Notes: a model not told the origin generated them from the letters alone. Numbered from the stretch's first letter, positions 1 to 8,915 are shown. The stretch is DNA of 55,725 nt from Candidatus Hodarchaeota archaeon (GCA_029856365.1 JAHQWW010000013.1:1-55725), one strand, 5' to 3'. Numbers and translations: made by a program.

Positions 1-97
1 TGATACTGCATGGAGTGTAAAACCTTAATACTGAGAAGCAGAAACCTAGACCAATGAGATCAGGATTTTTTCAACACATTGTCTCTCTTCTTATTTA

Positions 98-138
98 AGG
101 GGAAAAAAAGGGGGAATCTCTTGGTATTAACCAAGAGA
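98..138 (-). terminator. Hairpin plus T-tract terminator of the 165-737 gene
   Basis: A perfect 9-bp inverted repeat lies at 117-125 and 130-138 around a 4-base loop (ATTA). It sits about 27 bases past the stop codon of the minus-strand gene that ends at 165. Read in that direction, it is followed by a C/T-rich run that contains seven T. A stem followed by a T-tract just past a stop codon is the expected layout of an intrinsic terminator. The position is seen directly; the function is inferred. Confidence 0.5.
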
Positions 139-164
139 ATCTCGGTAATCTATTCATTAAGACA

Positions 165-737
165 TTAGTTTATTCGGAATATACCTGGTGCTTTATCAGG
201 AACACCAGGACCTAACCATTCAATGATGCCACTCATATGCACATTGTGGCCCATCCACATCGAGAAGGCTCCAAATGCTTCTTCAATATTGCCATTCATG
301 CGATATTTACTGTTTTGGATATTGGTTTGACCTTTGTCATATCCCCACAAAACTAACTCTGCAGGATTATTATCTGGTAACCAATAAGACCATTTTTCAG
401 CATTACCTTCTGGTAATGGTGGGAAAACTTTAGATTGTAGGTCGTAGATCACCCAAATTTCTTCGAAAAAATGGACTTTTCCCTTAAGGAAGTCATCGAA
501 CTCCTTTCCTGATCCAATAGCGAAGAATAACATACCATATTCTTCACCTATACCGTCATTGTCAATGTCGAATGTAATGGTACCTACCCAATCAGGTATC
601 AGAGGTTGTGGTTTGAGCCAAGCCTGATTATATGTCAGGTCCATTGTACCTAAAGGTTTTTTCGCTTGTACTGATATGACTGGTAACAATGTCAGGATAG
701 AAACCACTAAGAGCACAGTTAATAACTTTTTCTTCAT
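165..737 (-). CDS. Secreted protein of unknown function
   Basis: About 190 residues. I chose the ATG at 737 because AGGAGG lies 11 bases upstream (749-754) and because the protein then begins with a classic signal peptide (MKKK, a hydrophobic stretch of about 15 residues, then a small-residue cut site near VQA). The upstream in-frame Met at 788 would put a charged extension before the signal. The mature part is rich in aromatic residues and contains a DxDxDG-like stretch (FDIDNDG) that could bind calcium, as in dockerin or EF-hand loops. I recognise no family. It is probably exported or surface-bound and is transcribed alone, with a terminator hairpin just past its stop. Confidence 0.7.
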   Translation of the reverse strand: MKKKLLTVLLVVSILTLLPVISVQAKKPLGTMDLTYNQAWLKPQPLIPDWVGTITFDIDNDGIGEEYGMLFFAIGSGKEFDDFLKGKVHFFEEIWVIYDLQSKVFPPLPEGNAEKWSYWLPDNNPAELVLWGYDKGQTNIQNSKYRMNGNIEEAFGAFSMWMGHNVHMSGIIEWLGPGVPDKAPGIFRIN

Positions 738-865
738 TTTACTGTTTTCCTCCTGTATTTCTATTGTTTCATTAAGATATAATTTCAAAAATATTATATC
801 TTAATAATTACCATTAAATCATAATAATATTTATAAGTCTTACTATAGTCATGTTGTAACATAAT

Positions 866-875
866 GATATATATT
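866..875 (+). promoter_or_regulatory. Possible TATA box for the 927 operon
   Basis: GATATATATT lies about 50-60 bases before the GTG start at 927. This would place a transcription start near 895-900. The surrounding DNA is very AT-rich, so the match alone is weak evidence. Confidence 0.22.
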
Positions 876-926
876 ATTTTTCGAAACTTCTAATAATCAT
901 AGTTTAAGAGTAAAATCTTGGTGTAA

Positions 927-1463
927 GTGTTGTCTAATGATAATAAAAAGCGTAAAAAATTACCAATTCGGGTGGATCTCGATGAGGAGGATGCTGAAAA
1001 GTTTCAAAGTATTCAAGAGGAATTTAAACTAAAGAATAAAGCTGAAGTGCTGCGTTTTTGTGTTAACAAAGTGTATCATGGAATGGCGTTAGAAATCGAT
1101 GAAGATTTATACAATGAAATCAATAAAATAATCTCTAGTCGGCATATCAAAATACGGTACGCAATTACCAATATTGATGATTTCATTAAGCGAGCAATAA
1201 GTGAGTTTTTGGCAACTTTAAAAAAAGAATGGAGTTTGAAGAACTGGAGCATGCGACAAACACTTTCACAAGAAGAAAACGATACAGCTGTCGCGTTACT
1301 CGAATTACAGTTGCAAAAGATACCAGGAGTAACAATAAAGGATCTGGAGGAATACCTGAAAATAGATTCGAATATTATCCGTGAACATCTTGGAAAATTT
1401 ATGGAAGATGCATTACTCGATTTCAGAGAGTCACGAGGGAAAATTTATTATTATGCACACTAA
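927..1463 (+). CDS. Ribbon-helix-helix / winged-helix DNA-binding protein
   Basis: 178 residues from a GTG start. After a basic N-terminus (KKRKK), residues about 12-50 read as a ribbon-helix-helix unit: a strand (LPIRVDL), then two helices with AEVLRFCV. The last 70 residues look like a winged helix (GVTIKDLEEYLKIDSNIIREHL, then a wing with FRESRGKIYYY). The gene ends 23 bases before a ParA/MinD-like ATPase and is surely co-transcribed with it. RHH proteins next to ParA ATPases often act as ParB/CopG-like partners or autoregulators of partition modules. That role is inferred from context here. The domain calls are by eye. Confidence 0.62.
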   Translation: MLSNDNKKRKKLPIRVDLDEEDAEKFQSIQEEFKLKNKAEVLRFCVNKVYHGMALEIDEDLYNEINKIISSRHIKIRYAITNIDDFIKRAISEFLATLKKEWSLKNWSMRQTLSQEENDTAVALLELQLQKIPGVTIKDLEEYLKIDSNIIREHLGKFMEDALLDFRESRGKIYYYAH

Positions 1464-1486
1464 TAATGAGGGGGTGGATTTGCATC

Positions 1487-2236
1487 ATGGAAAAAATCCT
1501 TGTGCATAGTTATAAGGGAGGAACAGGTAAAACTACGGTAGCTGTAAATATTGCGAGCATATTGTCACTTGAAAATAAAGTTCTGCTTATAGAAAATGAT
1601 TTTATGATGCCATCTTTTTTTGATATCTTTAAATGTGAACCTAACGCTTATTTCAACGATTATCTTAATGGGAATGTCAATTTTGATGAAGTGATTGAGT
1701 ATGAAGTCAAATCAAATTTAGATGTAGTGTTTACAAACAAGAGATTCGATCCAAATGAGAAAGTCATGAGCTCGGATCAAGAATGGTTTCTCTCTATACT
1801 AAAACAGATGATAGCAGACCTTAAGACTCTCGAAAAGAAATATAACTATATTATTTTCGATACACCTCCAGGATGGCACTTGATTGTTGTTAATCTAATT
1901 GCTCTGTCAAATAAAGCGGTTCTATTACTCCGTCCAGACTCTTATGAAGTGAATGGTACAAAAATAATGCTCGAGATTCTTTACAAGAGAGCAAAGCCCA
2001 TAAGGAGTTGGGATGTATATCTCCTATTTAACCAAGTTCCAGACGTGGAAATGAAAGTAGATCTCGATAATTGGGCGGGAGAATTAGAGAAGGATGGCAT
2101 GAAATACATTGGACACATCTCTTGTTCTTGTAACATAGCTTATGAGATGGCTCACAAAACAAAGATATTTCCATTAGAACACGAATTTAACCAAGCACTA
2201 AAGAATGCTTTGGACATCGTATTAGCAAAATATTAA
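1487..2236 (+). CDS. ParA/MinD-family ATPase
   Basis: About 249 residues from the ATG at 1487, which has a strong GAGGGGGTGG ribosome site 8-10 bases upstream. An in-frame ATG at 1466 lacks one. The deviant Walker A KGGTGKTT is at residues about 10-17. The Walker B/A' region is IIFDTPPG. Switch residues and the later LLFNQVP strand also match the ParA/MinD/SIMIBI fold. Such ATPases dimerise on ATP and position DNA, protein complexes or membranes. There is no C-terminal amphipathic MinD-type membrane helix that I can pick out. The preceding RHH/winged-helix gene is the obvious partner. The cargo cannot be told from sequence: plasmid-like partition, chromosome segregation or a regulatory role are all possible. 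Confidence 0.78.
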   Translation: MEKILVHSYKGGTGKTTVAVNIASILSLENKVLLIENDFMMPSFFDIFKCEPNAYFNDYLNGNVNFDEVIEYEVKSNLDVVFTNKRFDPNEKVMSSDQEWFLSILKQMIADLKTLEKKYNYIIFDTPPGWHLIVVNLIALSNKAVLLLRPDSYEVNGTKIMLEILYKRAKPIRSWDVYLLFNQVPDVEMKVDLDNWAGELEKDGMKYIGHISCSCNIAYEMAHKTKIFPLEHEFNQALKNALDIVLAKY

Positions 2237-2592
2237 GCCTGCTTGTTTTAGACCTAATTTCAGTTTCTGATCCAGATACCTTCAATAATCCATTACATGA
2301 AGGATTTATAAAAATCAGGGAGCTAAGTAAGAATTAAAAACATTTTTTGAAAACAATAAATGTATATTGTAAGCTTTGTTACCAAATTATGAATAACTGT
2401 GTTCCTATAATAAAAGAGGGAAGTTGAAGATAAATTTTAAAAAAAATGAAGAAATCTCATAGCTTCTTTTTAGACGATTTATCTTTTAAGAAGTTTCAGT
2501 TGTAATTGTATTCTGATAAAAAAACGTAATGTTGAAATGATAAAGTAAAATCAACTTTGATTTGAAAAAAGATTGTTACTAGATCAATTGAA
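2237..2592. other. Intergenic, no gene seen
   Basis: 356 AT-rich bases between the ParA-like gene and the CoA-transferase. I see no open frame with a ribosome site, no RNA gene and no strong inverted repeat. Several AT-only stretches (for example near 2335-2360 and 2500-2560) could hold the promoter of the next gene, but none stands out. Confidence 0.5.
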
Positions 2593-4506
2593 GTGAGCTC
2601 ATTGTCTTCAAACGATATTAATAAGAAATATGAAGAATTAAAACAGGTTTACCCACAAAAATTTGTTTCAGAAAAAAGAATTTTTCAAAATATTCATCGA
2701 GGGGATCGGATTTTTGTCTCAACTGCTTGTGCTGAACCTCAATACTTAATTAGTGCTCTTGCTTCATACTTAGAATCACATCCCAAGGCCTTTTTCGATG
2801 CTGAAGTGTTATCGTGGTGGAATTTAGGAGTTACTCCCTATGCAGAGGCACGATACCAACAAAACTTTCGCTACAACTCATTTTTTGTAGCTGGTCCTAC
2901 TAGAGAATCGATTAATATCGGCTTATCCGATTATACTCCTATCTTCTTATCCAATACTCCAAAGTTATTTTCTCATGGCCACGTACCCATTGATGTTGCT
3001 TTGATCCAGTGTTCTCCACCTGATGACCATGGTTATGTTAATCTAGGAGTATCAGTGGATATTGTCAAAGCTGCAGTAGAGAATGCATCACTAGTGATTG
3101 CTCAACTGAATTCTCACATGCCTCGTGTCCATGGTGATGGATTCATTCATATCAAGGACGTTGATTATTTAATACTATATGATGAACCAATCCTTGAATA
3201 TGATCCAATTGCCACAAGTGAAGAGTCTTATACTGAAATTGCATCAAAAATAGGGAATTATGTTTCACGACTTATTCAAGATGGTGATACCATTCAAGTT
3301 GGTTACGGTTCAATTCCTGATGCCGTCATGGCAAATTTGAGCGAAAGAGCTGATCTTGGGGTCCACACGGAATTAATATCGGATGGGCTCGTAAAACTAA
3401 TGAAGAATGGTATCATAAACAATTCTAAAAAGACGCTTAACCGTGGTAAAACTATTGGATCCTTCTGTATGGGGAATAAAGAAACCTATGAGTTTATACA
3501 TGATAATCCTTCCATTGAACTTAGAAGGATAGACTATACTAATGATCCCTTAGTAATTGCTCGTCATGATAATATGGCAGCTATCAATAGTGCCTTACAG
3601 ATTGACCTTACAGGGCAAGCTTCGGCAGAATCAATTGGAAGAGCCTTTTATAGCGGAATTGGAGGGCAAGCGGATTTTATGCGTGGCGCCATTTTAGCTA
3701 AGGGGGGGAAATCTATATTAACTTTACAATCTACTGCTGAACATGGAACTATTTCAAGAATTGTACCATTCCTTTCGGAGGGAGCAGGTGTCACTCTTAA
3801 TCGCGGTGATATTCATTATATTGTCACAGAATACGGAATTGCTTACCTTCACGGGAAAAATATTCGTGAGCGTGCCATGCAACTCATTTCTATTGCTCAT
3901 CCGAGATTCAGGCCTGAACTTATTAAGAGAGCTAAGGAATTTAATCTGATCTATAAAGACCAAGCTTTTGTCCCTGGGAAAAAGGGTGAATACCCTGAGC
4001 ACCTTGAGACATGGAGAACCACGAAAAAAGGATTTGAAATCCTACTTAGGCCAGTTAAAATTAGTGATGAGCCATTGTTGAAGGATTTCTTCTATGACTT
4101 GACTGATCAGTCTTTATATCGTCGGTTCATGTCTGTTCGGAAAGACGTTCCCCACACACGTTTACAAGAATTTTGTATAATAGATTTCTCAAAAGAAATG
4201 GTTTTAGTAGCAATAGTAAAAAAAGGGGCACTAGAAAAAATTGTGGGTGTCTCTCAATACGGTATAGATAGAACTACCCATACTGCTGAAGTTGCTTTTG
4301 TTGTTAGAGACGATTACCAAAATAAGGGGATAGGAACCGAATTATTGCATCATATCACTTATTTAGCTAGAACAGCTGGTCTTTTAGGATTTACAGCAGA
4401 GGTGCTTGTGGAAAATAGAGGGATGCTTCATTTGTTTGAGAAGAATTTTCCAAATCTCGGTAAAAGAATTTTCAATGGAGTTTATGAACTCAAAATGATT
4501 TTTTGA
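2593..4506 (+). CDS. Acetyl-CoA hydrolase/CoA-transferase fused to a GNAT acetyltransferase
   Basis: 637 residues from a GTG start. Residues about 20-455 match the acetyl-CoA hydrolase / 4-hydroxybutyrate CoA-transferase family. The CoA-binding loop SGIGGQADF is near residue 353, and the catalytic glutamate sits in VTEYGIAYLHG near residue 413. From about residue 475 a GNAT domain follows, with RPVKISDEPLL at its start and the acetyl-CoA site DDYQNKGIGTELL near 572-586. This fusion is a known architecture. The first half should move CoA between acetate and other acids. The GNAT half could modify the enzyme or other acyl-CoA enzymes, which is inference. It lies just before the ADP-forming acyl-CoA synthetase, with 125 bases between them, which supports a role in acyl-CoA/acetate metabolism. 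Confidence 0.85.
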   Translation: MSSLSSNDINKKYEELKQVYPQKFVSEKRIFQNIHRGDRIFVSTACAEPQYLISALASYLESHPKAFFDAEVLSWWNLGVTPYAEARYQQNFRYNSFFVAGPTRESINIGLSDYTPIFLSNTPKLFSHGHVPIDVALIQCSPPDDHGYVNLGVSVDIVKAAVENASLVIAQLNSHMPRVHGDGFIHIKDVDYLILYDEPILEYDPIATSEESYTEIASKIGNYVSRLIQDGDTIQVGYGSIPDAVMANLSERADLGVHTELISDGLVKLMKNGIINNSKKTLNRGKTIGSFCMGNKETYEFIHDNPSIELRRIDYTNDPLVIARHDNMAAINSALQIDLTGQASAESIGRAFYSGIGGQADFMRGAILAKGGKSILTLQSTAEHGTISRIVPFLSEGAGVTLNRGDIHYIVTEYGIAYLHGKNIRERAMQLISIAHPRFRPELIKRAKEFNLIYKDQAFVPGKKGEYPEHLETWRTTKKGFEILLRPVKISDEPLLKDFFYDLTDQSLYRRFMSVRKDVPHTRLQEFCIIDFSKEMVLVAIVKKGALEKIVGVSQYGIDRTTHTAEVAFVVRDDYQNKGIGTELLHHITYLARTAGLLGFTAEVLVENRGMLHLFEKNFPNLGKRIFNGVYELKMIF

Positions 4507-4523
4507 AAGGATATCTATTCAAA

Positions 4524-4533
4524 CTTATATATA
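4524..4533 (+). promoter_or_regulatory. Possible TATA box for the acyl-CoA synthetase gene
   Basis: CTTATATATA after an A-rich stretch (TCAAA) that could be a weak BRE, in the 125-base gap after the CoA-transferase stop. It suggests that the synthetase has its own promoter. The match is weak in such AT-rich DNA. Confidence 0.25.
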
Positions 4534-4631
4534 CTCCACCAAAATATTTAAAGAATTCATCCTGACTTGAATAAAGAAATACTTATCGAAAGACTACATC
4601 TTGTATTTAGAAATCTTATGTTCAATAGATT

Positions 4632-6836
4632 TTGATTACAGTATTGATACCGGTGGGTTATAAGAAATTGTTGGAGAGTACTACTAAAACCACAATTCCA
4701 TCAATTAAATATCTTTTTGAACCACGATCCGTCGCAATTGTAGGATGTTCTACAAACCCTAACAAGATTGGCTACAAAGTCCTAGATAACATCATCTATA
4801 GTAAATATCAGGGGAAGATATTTCCTATAAACCCCAAAGGAGGAGAACTCCTAGGACATCGATTATATAAATCGATTGAAGAGGTTGATGGAGATATCGA
4901 CCTAGCAACGATCTGCATTCCAGCAAAATATGTTTTTAATGCAGTTCAAGAATTGGCGACCAAGAATTGTAAATTCCTATCAATTATAACCTCTGGTTTT
5001 TCTGAAATTGGTGATATTGAAGAGGAGGAAAAGATTGTCAGTTTTGCCCATGAAAATGGTATGCGTGTTTTAGGGCCTAATATTTTTGGAATCTATTCCG
5101 TTAAATCACCAATAAATGCAACTTTTGGCGCAAAGGATATTGAACCTGGCAATGTCGCTATAGTTACCCAAAGTGGAGCACTTGGCGTTGCTATGATTGG
5201 AAAGACTGAGACGGAAGGTATTGGTCTTTCTGCTATAGTTTCTGTTGGAAACAAGTCAGATATTGATGAAGCTAACCTTATCGAATACCTAATGAGTGAT
5301 GAACTAACAAAAGTTATCTTACTATACATAGAAGGCATTAAGGAGGGAGAAAAACTGATACGCGTCCTTAGAGAAGCAACCAAAATAAAACCAATTATAA
5401 TTATTAAATCAGGAAGATCAAAAAGGGGGGCACTTGCTGCTGCTTCTCATACAGGATCCCTAGCAGGTGAGGATAATGTTTTTTCTGATATCATGAATCA
5501 AGTTGGAGCTCTTAGAGCCTTAAGTGTTCAAGAAGCGTTAGATTGGGCTAAGTTTTTATCAATTCAGCCTGGTTTACCAAAAGGGGAGAATGCTGTTATT
5601 GTTACAAATGGTGGGGGTATAGGTGTTCTGGCAACAGATGCATGCGAGATGTATGGAGTTAACCTTTATGATGATCAGGATGTGCTTAAAGAAATCTTTG
5701 GTCCAGTAACTCCATCTTTTGGATCAACTAAAAATCCTGTAGACATAACAGGGGGAGCATCAAACGATTTCTATGAACAAGCATTGCAAGCTGCATTAGA
5801 CGGGGAGGATATTCATTCAATTATATGCTTAGGTTGCGAAACAGCTATTTTTGATTGCAATCAATTGTCAGCCGTAGTTCAAAAAAAATATATTGAGGCA
5901 AAACCAGCCAAACCTTTAGTATTTTCCTTTTTTGGCGGTTCTGAGTTTGAACGTGGCCTCTTTAGTCTTAAAAGTCTAGGTGTTCCGATTTTTCCTGACG
6001 TTTATCAAGCAGTATCGTGTTTAGGAGCTGTTTACTCAAACTATCGAACATTGGCTTATGCGAAAGATTTCGCTGAATTTGATGAACTGGAAGTTAACAT
6101 TGATGTTTCGACAATTCAAGAAGTAATCAATGAAGTCAGAACGAAGGGGAGACAGTTTTTATTGGTTCCAGAAGCTATGCGAGTTATGGAAGCTGCTGGT
6201 ATTCCTATGCCCAAAAGCTACGTTGCTAAGGACTTGAAGGAAGCCATTCAATATGCAGAGCAGATTGGATATCCTGTCGTGATGAAAGTTGTTTCTAAGG
6301 ATATAATTCACAAATCTGACGCTGGGGGTGTTGCCCTCAACTTGGAAAACAGTGAAGAAGTAATTGATGCTTATGAAGCTATCATGAGATCCTGCCTTAA
6401 TTATAAACCTGATGCAGAGATACAAGGTGTAGAAATTGTAACGATGATAAAAATGGATGAAACAATAGAAACCATTATAGGAGCTCGTATTGATGCGATT
6501 TATGGACCGACTGTGATGTTTGGATTGGGGGGTATCTATGTTGAAGTATTAAAAGACGTTGCGTTCAGGGCTGTACCACTTACTTGGAGAGATGCAAATG
6601 AAATGGTTAAACAAATACGATCATACCCCCTCTTATTAGGGGTACGTGGTGAGGCGAGAAAAGACATCGAAGGCTGTGTTGATGTCGTCATGAAACTAAG
6701 TAAGATCATCCAATCAATTCCAGATATTTCAGACGTTGAGATCAATCCCTGTTTAGCATTTGAAAAGGGTAGAGGTGTTTTATGTGTGGATGCTAGAATC
6801 TTACTCACTCCCCCTCAAAAAGAAGAGGTGAATTAA
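4632..6836 (+). CDS. ADP-forming acetate/acyl-CoA ligase (alpha-beta fusion)
   Basis: Up to 734 residues. Order: CoA-binding Rossmann domain (LFEPRSVAIVGCS, about 28-125), succinyl-CoA-ligase-like domains, then an ATP-grasp beta part from about residue 505 (YPVVMKVVSKDIIHKSDAGGV). The phosphorylated histidine is in AASHTGSLAG, about residue 273. The enzyme converts acyl-CoA + ADP + phosphate to acid + CoA + ATP, the main substrate-level ATP step of many peptide-fermenting archaea. Substrate choice (acetate, branched or aryl acids) cannot be read off. The start is uncertain: TTG 4632 is the most upstream option, but GTG 4653 or TTG 4668/4671 (with GGTGGGT upstream) fits the family N-terminus better. 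It is followed with no gap by the BioD-DRTGG gene. Confidence 0.88.
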   Translation: MITVLIPVGYKKLLESTTKTTIPSIKYLFEPRSVAIVGCSTNPNKIGYKVLDNIIYSKYQGKIFPINPKGGELLGHRLYKSIEEVDGDIDLATICIPAKYVFNAVQELATKNCKFLSIITSGFSEIGDIEEEEKIVSFAHENGMRVLGPNIFGIYSVKSPINATFGAKDIEPGNVAIVTQSGALGVAMIGKTETEGIGLSAIVSVGNKSDIDEANLIEYLMSDELTKVILLYIEGIKEGEKLIRVLREATKIKPIIIIKSGRSKRGALAAASHTGSLAGEDNVFSDIMNQVGALRALSVQEALDWAKFLSIQPGLPKGENAVIVTNGGGIGVLATDACEMYGVNLYDDQDVLKEIFGPVTPSFGSTKNPVDITGGASNDFYEQALQAALDGEDIHSIICLGCETAIFDCNQLSAVVQKKYIEAKPAKPLVFSFFGGSEFERGLFSLKSLGVPIFPDVYQAVSCLGAVYSNYRTLAYAKDFAEFDELEVNIDVSTIQEVINEVRTKGRQFLLVPEAMRVMEAAGIPMPKSYVAKDLKEAIQYAEQIGYPVVMKVVSKDIIHKSDAGGVALNLENSEEVIDAYEAIMRSCLNYKPDAEIQGVEIVTMIKMDETIETIIGARIDAIYGPTVMFGLGGIYVEVLKDVAFRAVPLTWRDANEMVKQIRSYPLLLGVRGEARKDIEGCVDVVMKLSKIIQSIPDISDVEINPCLAFEKGRGVLCVDARILLTPPQKEEVN

Positions 6837-7871
6837 ATGGAAAAAATTGTTATTGCAAGTACAGGTAAAGAAGCTGGTAAAACTAGCTTGATCATTGGCT
6901 TGGCCAAAGCTATAAACAAAAAAATCGGATATATGAAACCTTTTGGTGATCGTCTTCTCTACCAGAAGAAACGTTTGTGGGATTATGATTCTGCTTTAGT
7001 CACAAATGTTCTAGAGTTAGATGAACAACCAGAAGACATTTCAATCGGTTTTGCCCACTCTAAGCTGCGTTTTATGTATGATGAAGCATCAACAAAAGAA
7101 AAGCTAACAGAGATATCAAATAATGTGGGTAAAGATAAAGACATTATCTTTATTGAAGGTGGAAAGAACCTAAATTATGGTCTGTCAGTCCATCTTGATC
7201 CTTTAACTATAGCCAGAAGTACAGGTGCTAAATTATTACTTTTACTCTGTGGACCAGACGAAACAATCATTGATGATATCACTTTCTTAGTAAACTGTGT
7301 TAATACTGAAAACATTGAATTGCTTGGGGTCATTATAAATAAAATAAAAGACGTTGACAACTTCAAAGATCTCTATTTAGATGCCATTACTGAAATGGGT
7401 GTGAAAGTCTTGGGGGTAATTCCCTACAAAAAGGAATTGACTTATTTTTCAATGGAGTATCTGTACCAAACAATATTAGCTAAAGTACTTGCAGGTGAAA
7501 AGGGCTTAAAAAATAAAGTTGAGCACATTTTCGTTGGTGCGATGTCAACTGCTCAAGTTATTAAAAAACCACTTTGGGCACTGGAAAATAAGTTGATTAT
7601 CACGCCTGGTGACCGTCCTGACATGATTATCGCAGCTTTAGAGTCATCCACGGCTGGCATCGTCTTAACCAACAATATTTTGCCATCAGATCCAATTATC
7701 GAATCAAAAGCTAATATGGTCAATATCCCATTATTATTAGTCTCTACTGATACATTTGCCACTGCTAAGCAAATAGACGATATGGAGATTACATTTACTA
7801 AAGATGAAACTGATAAGATTGAACTATTAGAAACCCTTGTTAAAAATCATGTAGATCTAAGCGTTTTCTAG
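6837..7871 (+). CDS. BioD-like P-loop plus DRTGG-domain protein (phosphotransacetylase N-terminal type)
   Basis: 344 residues. The ATG directly follows the synthetase stop and has GAGGTGA upstream (6823-6829), so translation is coupled. Residues 1-200 are a dethiobiotin-synthetase-like P-loop domain (ASTGKEAGKTSL). Residues about 215-330 match a DRTGG regulatory domain (ITPGDRPDMIIAALESSTAGIVLTNN). In bacteria these two domains form the N-terminal regulatory part of the long phosphotransacetylase; here the catalytic Pta domain is missing. Stand-alone versions are often annotated 'phosphotransacetylase family'. Given its position, a regulatory or nucleotide-sensing role for the ADP-forming synthetase is the best guess, but not shown. 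Confidence 0.75.
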   Translation: MEKIVIASTGKEAGKTSLIIGLAKAINKKIGYMKPFGDRLLYQKKRLWDYDSALVTNVLELDEQPEDISIGFAHSKLRFMYDEASTKEKLTEISNNVGKDKDIIFIEGGKNLNYGLSVHLDPLTIARSTGAKLLLLLCGPDETIIDDITFLVNCVNTENIELLGVIINKIKDVDNFKDLYLDAITEMGVKVLGVIPYKKELTYFSMEYLYQTILAKVLAGEKGLKNKVEHIFVGAMSTAQVIKKPLWALENKLIITPGDRPDMIIAALESSTAGIVLTNNILPSDPIIESKANMVNIPLLLVSTDTFATAKQIDDMEITFTKDETDKIELLETLVKNHVDLSVF

Positions 7872-7930
7872 GTGGTCTCCTATAAGAACTAAAATTGTAA
7901 ATAGAAATAATCGCAACTAAATAAACGGTT

Positions 7931-7940
7931 TTATTTATAC
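7931..7940 (+). promoter_or_regulatory. Possible TATA box for the longin-like gene
   Basis: TTATTTATAC lies 19-28 bases before the ATG at 7959. At this distance the transcript could be nearly leaderless. A weak AGGGG ribosome motif (7942-7946) also sits in between, so the two readings compete. Confidence 0.25.
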
Positions 7941-7958
7941 TAGGGGATATAACGAACA

Positions 7959-8396
7959 ATGGTGGTATACGAAGTCGGCGTAATATCAAGTGCGGGGCTT
8001 CCAGTCATCCATATTGATTTTCGCCCTGGGGTTAGTGGAGACCCACTCATGACAGCTGGTTTTTTGACAGCTCTTCAACAATTTGTCAATTCTACGTTCT
8101 CAGATGAAACCCAATCTTTCTCTATGAAAAAGTTTGCTGTTTTTTTCTCAAAAGTAGAACTTTTCAAAGAAGAAGCTAGCGTATATGTAATATGTGATCG
8201 GGGAAAAGGACACAAAGCAATCCAAGAAAGCATTAAAACAATTTCTAATAAGATTGTTGAAGTTTTCCCTTCATTAACTGACAATCTAGAGATAACTGAG
8301 TCAGATCAGGGAAAAGAATTCATAGAATTTATTAAAAGGGAATTTGGGGATCTGACAATGAAGCCAGAAGAGAGAGCACGTAAACTTTTCGGTTAA
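7959..8396 (+). CDS. Longin/roadblock-like small protein
   Basis: 145 residues. The pattern of an N-terminal strand (VYEVGVISSAGLPVIHIDF), a short loop, a helix starting GDPLMTAGFLTALQQFV, then strands FAVFFSKVELF and VYVICDRGKG and a second long helix fits the profilin-like longin/roadblock fold. Such small proteins are abundant in Asgard archaea and are thought to pair with small GTPases. The C-terminal tail (KPEERARKLFG) is basic. No catalytic residues are visible. It stands 87 bases after the acetate block with its own likely promoter, and faces a convergent pseudogene. The fold call is by pattern, not alignment; the GTPase partner could be the one at 51892 or any other. Confidence 0.6.
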   Translation: MVVYEVGVISSAGLPVIHIDFRPGVSGDPLMTAGFLTALQQFVNSTFSDETQSFSMKKFAVFFSKVELFKEEASVYVICDRGKGHKAIQESIKTISNKIVEVFPSLTDNLEITESDQGKEFIEFIKREFGDLTMKPEERARKLFG

Positions 8397-8450
8397 TAAC
8401 AAGTAAATTCTCATTCTCTTATAAAATTAACATGATTAGTGTGAACCAAC

Positions 8451-8867
8451 TTATCTTCGTCTTCGTAAAAACAAGAAAATTACTACTGTAAGACTTAAAA
8501 CCATTACTATTATTTCAAAACCTGAGATTGGCGAGCTTACCGAGCTTGAACTAGTTGAAGAAGATTTTGTTATGATATTCATGCGATTCTCATCCATAGT
8601 AACATTATAGTTACTTCTTAATAATTCATCCTTGGTTAGGCCTAACCAAACGCCAAATGCTTCACCTAAACCATCGCTCTCGGTGTTTTCTGGGTTTAGA
8701 CTATCAGTCTTATCATATCCGATAGAACTTGCAGTTGGGACAAGGACATGCTTTGCAGCCCAAAAGTCCAGAGCCACAGGATCTAATCCAGCTAATAGCA
8801 TATTAACTCTTGTAGCCATGTAGTAACTTGTAGATGGCCCACAGTATAAATCAGGATAGGGATTTGC
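8451..8867 (-). pseudogene. 5'-truncated DUF362-type protein remnant with C-terminal membrane anchor
   Basis: The longest Met-initiated frame (start 8819) has 122 residues and looks like only the end of a DUF362 protein (LLAGLDPVALDFWAAKHVL, then GYD and DGLGEAFG). The frame stays open upstream of that Met to a stop at 8868-8870 and reads on sensibly (LYCGPSTSYYMATRVN), so homology probably began before the Met. A normal DUF362 protein has 300 or more residues, and only 48 bases remain before the next gene. The C-terminus has a serine-rich linker, then SGF, a hydrophobic stretch and RRRR. This is the layout of an archaeal surface-sorting or anchor signal. Probably a dead remnant; a re-used small membrane protein is possible. 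Confidence 0.6.
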
Positions 8868-8915
8868 TTACACTAGACAAATACACTAGAAAAATAAATC
8901 AATTATGATTAATAT

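Noticed and set aside
3743..4002. Frames inside the CoA-transferase gene on both strands
   Set aside because: They lie wholly within a clear gene in other frames and have no signals of their own; the same holds for the many other short frames inside genes.
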